NCBI RefSeq assembly: GCF_003334855.1 | Contig: NZ_QOWE01000004.1 | Span: 300,858-364,857, forward strand | Direction: 5' to 3' | Source of the DNA: Larkinella punicea | GTDB taxonomy: Bacteria > Bacteroidota > Bacteroidia > Cytophagales > Spirosomataceae | DNA length: 64,000 nucleotides | Shown: piece after piece, positions 59,781 to 64,000 of the stretch | Numbering within the stretch: the stretch's first letter is position 1 | Layout: each line of letters starts with the position of its first letter | Notes under the pieces: model-generated | What the model was told of the DNA's origin: nothing | Databases searched by the model: none | Seen by the model: the letters and a program-made list of their open reading frames with translations, nothing else | Made by a program: the position numbers and the translations under genes

Positions 59781-61292
59781 ATGATTCAGAACAAATGGCG
59801 GATTGGACTGGCCCTTTTAGCGGTGTTGACCAACGCCTGTATCAACGATCACCAGCCTCCCGGGGCGTCGCAGGAAAACCCGGCCACCTTCAAAGAAATT
59901 TCCTCAACGGATTTAGGCGGGGAAGCCTCCGCCGAAATTGCGACCTACGACCCGATCAGCAAACGCCTGTTTGTGGTCAACAATGAATCGACCCCCAAAG
60001 TCGATGTCCTGGATCTGACGGCCTACCCGACCGTGACCAAATTACAACCCATTGATCTGACGGCCCTGGGCGGTGTGGCCAACAGCGTGGCGGTATACGG
60101 CGGGAAACTTGCCATCGCCCTCGAAGCCACCAACAAACAGGCGAACGGGAGCGTGATTGTTTTGAACACGACGGATTTGTCGACCGTCAAACAGGTTACC
60201 GTGGGCGCGCTGCCCGACATGGTCACCTTTAGCCCCAATGGTGCCTACATCGTTACGGCCAACGAGGGCGAACCCAGTGCCGACTATACCACTGATCCGG
60301 TGGGTTCCATTTCGATCATCAACGTCGCCGATAACTACAGCGTCAAAACCCTCACCTTCGAGTCATTTGCGGCTTCGTTGCCGCAGTTGTCGGCAGGCGG
60401 TTTCCGGATCTACGGCCCCAATGCTACTTTTGCGCAGGATGTGGAGCCGGAATACGTAGCGATTTCGTCGGATTCCCAAAAAGCGTGGGTAACGCTCCAG
60501 GAAAACAATGGCATTGCCGAGATTGATCTGGCGACTGGCACCATTTTAAAAATTAACCCCTTGGGAACCAAGGACATTAACCTGGCCAACAACGCCATGG
60601 ATCCCAGCGATCAGGACAGTAAAATTAGTCTGGGGACCTGGCCCGTTAAATCCTTTTTCCTGCCCGACGCGATTTCCTACTTTTCAGCCAGTGGCAATGG
60701 GTATCTGATTACGGCCAATGAAGGCGACGCCCGGGAATATTCAGCGTTTGATGAACAGGTACGCGTCAGCAGCCTCACCCTGGACGCGACGGCTTTTCCA
60801 ACCGCTGCGGACTTGAAACTGCCCGCCAACCTGGGCCGCCTGCGGGTGACCAAAACCGCCGGCAACAGTGGTGGCGTCTACACCGAACTTTACGGCTTTG
60901 GTGGCCGGGGCTTCAGCATTTACAACGCATCCACCGGCGCGCGGGTGTATGACTCGGGCAAAAGTCTGGAAGATCAGGTGATTGCCGCCAATCTCAACCT
61001 GTATGATGATGGGCGTTCGGACGACAAGGGTGTTGAACCGGAAGGCGTTACCGTCGGGATGATCAACGGTAAACCCATCGCGTTTGTCGGGATGGAACGG
61101 GCTGATGCCATTGCCATTTATGATGTCACCAACCCGGCGGCTCCCCAATTTCTCCAGCTTTTCAAAACCGGTGATGCCCCGGAAGGTGTACTGTTTGTGC
61201 CAGCCGAAAACAGTCCCAACGGCCGCAGTATGCTGGTGGTGAGCAGCGAAGGCGACGGAACGGTTAAGATTTATCAGCCGGATAAAGTATAA
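59781..61292 (+). CDS. Choice-of-anchor I family lipoprotein (beta-propeller)
   Basis: It has 503 residues from the ATG at 59781 (an upstream ATG at 59721 would add 20 residues and obscure the signal). The lipobox LTNAC gives Cys20. A propeller-like body follows, with ISKRLFVVNNESTPKVDVLD, LPDMVTFSPNGAYIVTANEG, EPEYVAISSDSQKAWVTLQE and GVEPEGVTVG. The family is found in secreted proteins, often fused or next to phosphatases. It is divergent from the phosphatase operon and converges with the Na/Pi cotransporter genes, which fits a role in phosphate acquisition. Confidence 0.88.
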   Translation: MIQNKWRIGLALLAVLTNACINDHQPPGASQENPATFKEISSTDLGGEASAEIATYDPISKRLFVVNNESTPKVDVLDLTAYPTVTKLQPIDLTALGGVANSVAVYGGKLAIALEATNKQANGSVIVLNTTDLSTVKQVTVGALPDMVTFSPNGAYIVTANEGEPSADYTTDPVGSISIINVADNYSVKTLTFESFAASLPQLSAGGFRIYGPNATFAQDVEPEYVAISSDSQKAWVTLQENNGIAEIDLATGTILKINPLGTKDINLANNAMDPSDQDSKISLGTWPVKSFFLPDAISYFSASGNGYLITANEGDAREYSAFDEQVRVSSLTLDATAFPTAADLKLPANLGRLRVTKTAGNSGGVYTELYGFGGRGFSIYNASTGARVYDSGKSLEDQVIAANLNLYDDGRSDDKGVEPEGVTVGMINGKPIAFVGMERADAIAIYDVTNPAAPQFLQLFKTGDAPEGVLFVPAENSPNGRSMLVVSSEGDGTVKIYQPDKV

Positions 61293-61297
61293 GAAAG

Positions 61298-61379
61298 ACG
61301 CTTTACTTTTACTATAAAGACACAACACCGGCATCGAGAAACCATGCCTGTGTTGTCTTTTACAGGAAAAGTAAAGCGT
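61298..61379. terminator. Long imperfect hairpin between converging genes
   Basis: ACGCTTTACTTTT (61298-61310) pairs exactly with AAAAGTAAAGCGT (61367-61379). Inside, an imperfect continuation pairs AAGACACAACACCGGCAT with ATGCCTGTGTTGTCTTT. The total stem is about 37 bp with mismatches. It probably ends both the choice-of-anchor I gene and the minus-strand small gene. Confidence 0.7.
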
Positions 61380-61696
61380 TAGTCCCGATCCTGTGGAGTG
61401 ACCATTCGTACCCGAAAAGCACCAATCTCCTTTTCAACGAGTTGGATCAGGTGCGTTATCGTCGATTCGATTTCCTGACTTTTGGGTGGATTGATACCCA
61501 GAAACAGAATCGCCGAATTGATCTCAATTTCGCAGTCGACCTCGTTCAAGTAGACCATAAAATCGCCCAGTGAAATCCGGATTTCACCATTAAAAAAATA
61601 CTCAACACTTTGGATTTGCCGGTGCCGGGGACCAATCTCCAACCCTTCCCGGGCAATAAACCGCAGTCGTTTCTCAATCTTATCAAAAATGTGCAT
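61379..61696 (-). CDS. Hypothetical protein following the Na/Pi cotransporter
   Basis: It has 105 residues from the ATG at 61696; the longer frame would overlap the transporter gene. HIFDKIEKRLRFIAREGLEI, ISLGDFMVYLNEVDCEIEIN and a C-terminal amphipathic helix (STITHLIQLVEKEI) look like a compact soluble alpha/beta protein. No domain is recognised. It lies 28 bp after the Na/Pi cotransporter stop on the same strand and is probably co-transcribed with it. Confidence 0.65.
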   Translation of the reverse strand: MHIFDKIEKRLRFIAREGLEIGPRHRQIQSVEYFFNGEIRISLGDFMVYLNEVDCEIEINSAILFLGINPPKSQEIESTITHLIQLVEKEIGAFRVRMVTPQDRD

Positions 61697-61724
61697 ATCT
61701 GTGTAGGTTAACACCGCAAAACTA

Positions 61725-62696
61725 TCAATGGGACATGACCGCCCGCTTTGGGGGTGAAATGGTGTCCGGAACCCACCGCTCAAACACAGCGGCTAAGCGG
61801 GACGTAAAAGGAGCCGCCAGCAAAACCCCCAGAACATTAAACAGGACGTGGGCATTGGCCAACTGGCGCCCAACCGCAGCCTGTTTACTGATCAAAAGCA
61901 CAAGTTCGGTGAAAGGAACAATCAGCAACAGGCCCAGTGTGATGGACAACAGGTTGAAAAGGAGATGAAAAAGACCGGTACGAACAGCCGCTTTCGTGCG
62001 TCCAACGGATGCCACCAGCGTATCGGCGCAGGTTCCCAGTTCGGCCCCCATCATGACGGCAATACCCGCCCCGAGGGTCAACAGCCCCTGCCCGGCCAGA
62101 ACGACCGACATCCCCACGGTGGCCGACGACGATTGTAGCAAAACCGTTACGCCGGCACCCGTCAGGGCACCAATCCACGGTTCAGCCAACCCCTTCATCC
62201 AATTCACCACCTGGGGTAGGTGTTTCAGCGGTTGAACGGCCTCCTCCATGAGAAATAGTCCCAGAAAAAGCATCCCGAACCCCAGGATGACCTGCCCCCA
62301 TTGGGTGAGGGTTTCGCGCCGGGCCAGAATCATGATTCCCAGACCAACCGCCATGGGTACGCCCGCCCATTTTCCGATGTCAAACGCAATGAGTTCACTT
62401 GAAAAGGTGGTTCCGATATTGGCTCCCAACACAATGCCGATGGCCTGTCGAAAGGTCAACGCCCCGGAATTGACCAGCGCAATGGTCATGATGATGACCG
62501 CAGAAGAAGAGTCCAGCAGCGTGGTGACCACGACGCCCGTCAAAATGCTGGTGAATACCGTCCGGGTAAATGTCTTCAGCCAGCCCTGTAGTTTATCCCC
62601 CGAAATCGCTTTCAAACCGTCTGACAGGTAATTGAGGGCAAACAGGAAAAGGGTCAAACCGGCCAAGACGAGCAGGATAATTTCCAGATACGCCAT
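61725..62696 (-). CDS. Na/Pi cotransporter family protein
   Basis: It has 323 residues. The inverted-repeat transporter motifs of the NptA/PhoU-associated family are clear: LLDSSSAVIIMTIALVNSGAL and LLQSSSATVGMSVVLAGQGL, each with a QSSS- or DSSS-type loop that binds phosphate, and GANIGTTFSSEL and GAELGTCADTLV as their partners. About eight or nine membrane helices; the C-terminal PhoU-like domain of longer relatives is absent. It would bring phosphate across the inner membrane with Na+, completing the phosphatase island. Direct TATGG repeats 10-11 bp apart lie upstream. Confidence 0.93.
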   Translation of the reverse strand: MAYLEIILLVLAGLTLFLFALNYLSDGLKAISGDKLQGWLKTFTRTVFTSILTGVVVTTLLDSSSAVIIMTIALVNSGALTFRQAIGIVLGANIGTTFSSELIAFDIGKWAGVPMAVGLGIMILARRETLTQWGQVILGFGMLFLGLFLMEEAVQPLKHLPQVVNWMKGLAEPWIGALTGAGVTVLLQSSSATVGMSVVLAGQGLLTLGAGIAVMMGAELGTCADTLVASVGRTKAAVRTGLFHLLFNLLSITLGLLLIVPFTELVLLISKQAAVGRQLANAHVLFNVLGVLLAAPFTSRLAAVFERWVPDTISPPKRAVMSH

Positions 62697-62750
62697 AAAA
62701 GAAAGCCACTTGGTTCATCGAAGTTACGGCTTGACCGGTTTTTATCACCG

Positions 62751-62777
62751 TATGGAAGATTATGGATTTGTTATGAT
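62751..62777 (-). promoter_or_regulatory. TATG direct repeats upstream of the Na/Pi cotransporter
   Basis: On the plus strand, TATGGA at 62751 and 62761 and TATGAT at 62772 lie 10 and 11 bp apart, 55-80 bp upstream of the transporter ATG. Helical-turn spacing suggests a response-regulator site, and phosphate control would make sense. The sequence does not match the classical PHO box closely. Confidence 0.25.
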
Positions 62778-62841
62778 TACCCGGCTCTAAAACCGGGCGA
62801 CGAACCAGGGCTTTGTTTCAGTCGATAGTGGTATAAGCTGC

Positions 62842-63129
62842 TCATTCCGCCGGGGCGTTGCCTTCCGGCGTAAACCGCACCAGCACATCGCCGAGCATCC
62901 CGTCCTCCTTTTTCGTAATGCGTTTTAACCGGGCAAAAGCATCTTTCCGCACCTTGATCGAGGCATCATCGAAGCGTTTGAACGTGGCCCAGTCGACATA
63001 AGCCCGATTGGAATCGGTGTCCAGAAAACCGCCATATTCGAGTTGGTGTTTATCCAATTCCAGCACGTAAATCACGGTCAGCGTAATGGGCTGGTTCGTT
63101 TTGGAGTAGAAAGTCCAGGTCAGTTTCAT
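62842..63129 (-). CDS. Small hypothetical protein
   Basis: It has 95 residues, ATG start, no signal peptide. A beta-rich N-terminus (FYSKTNQPITLTVIYVLELD) is followed by RAYVDWATFKRFDDASIKVR and a charged helix (DAFARLKRITKKEDG). No domain is recognised. It is divergent from the glycosidase-like gene at the window end and converges with nothing, so it may be a stand-alone cytoplasmic protein. Composition and lack of overlap argue that it is real. Confidence 0.55.
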   Translation of the reverse strand: MKLTWTFYSKTNQPITLTVIYVLELDKHQLEYGGFLDTDSNRAYVDWATFKRFDDASIKVRKDAFARLKRITKKEDGMLGDVLVRFTPEGNAPAE

Positions 63130-63229
63130 ACCGGTAAGTTACGTTCCGGTTTTGTAGAAGCCATTGATTTGCGCCCACTTTCTGACTACTTTTATTCTTC
63201 CAGCTTTCAATCAGACCTATCCCGTTCCC

Positions 63230-64000
63230 GTGAAAAAGCCATTTCTCTTTTCTTTACTTTCCTTTCTGTTTTTGTTTACTGCCGGAATTGCCCAAAAAAC
63301 CGCCCAGCCAGCCCCATCCGTAAAATGGCCGGACAACCTGCCGTGGTGGAAAGCCAACAACCTGCGCGTGATCCAGACTAATTTGCCAGCCTACGAAGCC
63401 GCTACGCTCCACCCGGATTCGCTGCTGAAAGACCTTCTGGCGTGTTCGGCCAACACGCTGCTGATCAACGCGGGCGGCATTATGGCCTTCTACCCCACCC
63501 AGCTCGATTTTCAGTATACCAACCCCTACATGAAACCGAATACGCTGGCTGAGGTCATCAAAAAGTGCCACGAAAACGGCATCCGGGTGGTGGTACGGTT
63601 CGACTTCAGCCGGGTTCACGAAAGCATCTTCAAAGCCCACCCCGACTGGTGTTATATTTCCCCAAAAGGCGAACGGATCATCAACACGGATATGTACGTG
63701 GTGTCGATCAACGCGCCGTATGTGCAGGACCGGGCGTTCAAAATCATCGCCGAGGTGATCGACCAGTTTCCGATCGACGGTATTTTCCTGAACATGCCAG
63801 GCTATCAGGTCAACAACCCGTACGAGGGCAAATACCACGGCATCGACCAGAACGAAGCGGATAAAAAAGCCTTCGCAGCCTTCAGTTCGGGAATGACATT
63901 GCCCATCGTCGAGAACAAAGCCGACCCGGTTTTTCAAAAGTACCTGGCCTTTAAAAAAGCCACGGTCGAAGACTGGTCGAAGCGATTGCACGAACTGGTA
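63230..64000 (+). CDS. Secreted putative glycosidase (GHL6/GH29-like barrel), 5' part only
   Basis: It reads 257 codons from a GTG at 63230 to the window edge without a stop. A signal peptide (about 1-21, ending TAGIAQ) is followed by a (beta/alpha)8-type start: WPDNLPWWKANNLRVIQTNL, CSANTLLINAGGIMAFYPT, GIRVVVRFDFSRVHE and IDQFPIDGIFLNMPGYQ. Such segments occur in hypothetical glycosyl hydrolase 6 (PF14871) proteins that often carry a beta-galactosidase trimerisation domain further on. The candidate catalytic residue is the Asp of PIDGIFLN. The C-terminal part and any neighbours lie outside the window, so the substrate cannot be guessed. Confidence 0.8.
   Translation, partial: MKKPFLFSLLSFLFLFTAGIAQKTAQPAPSVKWPDNLPWWKANNLRVIQTNLPAYEAATLHPDSLLKDLLACSANTLLINAGGIMAFYPTQLDFQYTNPYMKPNTLAEVIKKCHENGIRVVVRFDFSRVHESIFKAHPDWCYISPKGERIINTDMYVVSINAPYVQDRAFKIIAEVIDQFPIDGIFLNMPGYQVNNPYEGKYHGIDQNEADKKAFAAFSSGMTLPIVENKADPVFQKYLAFKKATVEDWSKRLHELV

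Noticed and set aside
63254-63991. 245-codon minus-strand ORF at the window end
   Set aside because: Antisense of the GTG-started secreted glycosidase-like gene that runs off the window; the plus strand has a signal peptide and fold motifs.

Overview
The window looks like chromosomal DNA from a polysaccharide-degrading member of the Bacteroidota, probably order Cytophagales (a Spirosoma/Larkinella-type genome). The evidence is two SusC/SusD pairs, Bacteroidota-type promoters (TTG plus TAnnTTTG), a CarboxypepD_reg-like secreted protein, C-terminal type IX sorting-like sequence, many lipoproteins, and several dispersed REP-like palindromes. The genus is inferred from overall character, not from a marker gene. 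No rRNA, tRNA, CRISPR array, insertion sequence or phage gene was seen.

Layout. 1-3.4 kb: the 5' part of a secreted CarboxypepD_reg protein, a repeat island (eight 14-bp tandem units between inverted REP-like arms, then three 84-bp repeats), a membrane-anchored AraC regulator and a small secreted protein. 3.7-7.4 kb: a DUF2339/DUF3999 membrane gene pair. 7.7-28.6 kb: a large carbohydrate utilisation locus, all on the plus strand. It has SusC/SusD, a GH88/105-like protein, an SGNH hydrolase, a protein with two tandem clan GH-A domains plus a separate third copy, an unrecognised toroid-like protein, a GH28 pectinase and an SSS symporter. These are followed by a leaderless, presumably cytoplasmic module: SDR, RraA-like, heparinase II/III-like, VOC protein and medium-chain dehydrogenase. 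A strong terminator follows. 28.7-32.6 kb: two secreted esterases, a toxin-antitoxin remnant, an IclR regulator and a divergent SBF-type transporter.

32.6-47.9 kb is a mixed housekeeping/accessory stretch: a frameshifted P-loop kinase, an arginyltransferase-like protein, a second copy of the small secreted protein, an SDR, an esterase, a small lipoprotein, a LytTR response regulator with a large PAS/GAF histidine kinase, an Hsp70-like protein, a secreted beta-helix protein, and a divergent HxlR/NmrA pair with overlapping promoters. 48.0-54.8 kb: a sulfatase and a second SusC/SusD pair. 54.8-62.7 kb: an apparent phosphate-scavenging island with two alkaline phosphatases (one fused to a GDPD/PLC-like domain), a phytase-like lipoprotein, a choice-of-anchor I lipoprotein and a Na/Pi cotransporter. 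The window ends in a small hypothetical gene and the start of a secreted glycosidase-like gene.

In the large locus the secreted enzymes would cut and de-esterify a uronate-rich polymer such as pectin. SusC/D would import oligosaccharides across the outer membrane and the SSS symporter would carry products inward. The leaderless lyase, reductase, aldolase and dehydrogenase would finish catabolism, with IclR a possible regulator. The substrate is inferred from gene families only. The most unusual signals are a three-copy, 21-bp-spaced repeat upstream of both small secreted paralogues, the clan GH-A duplication, a toxin gene reduced to its two ends, and the phosphatase fusion.
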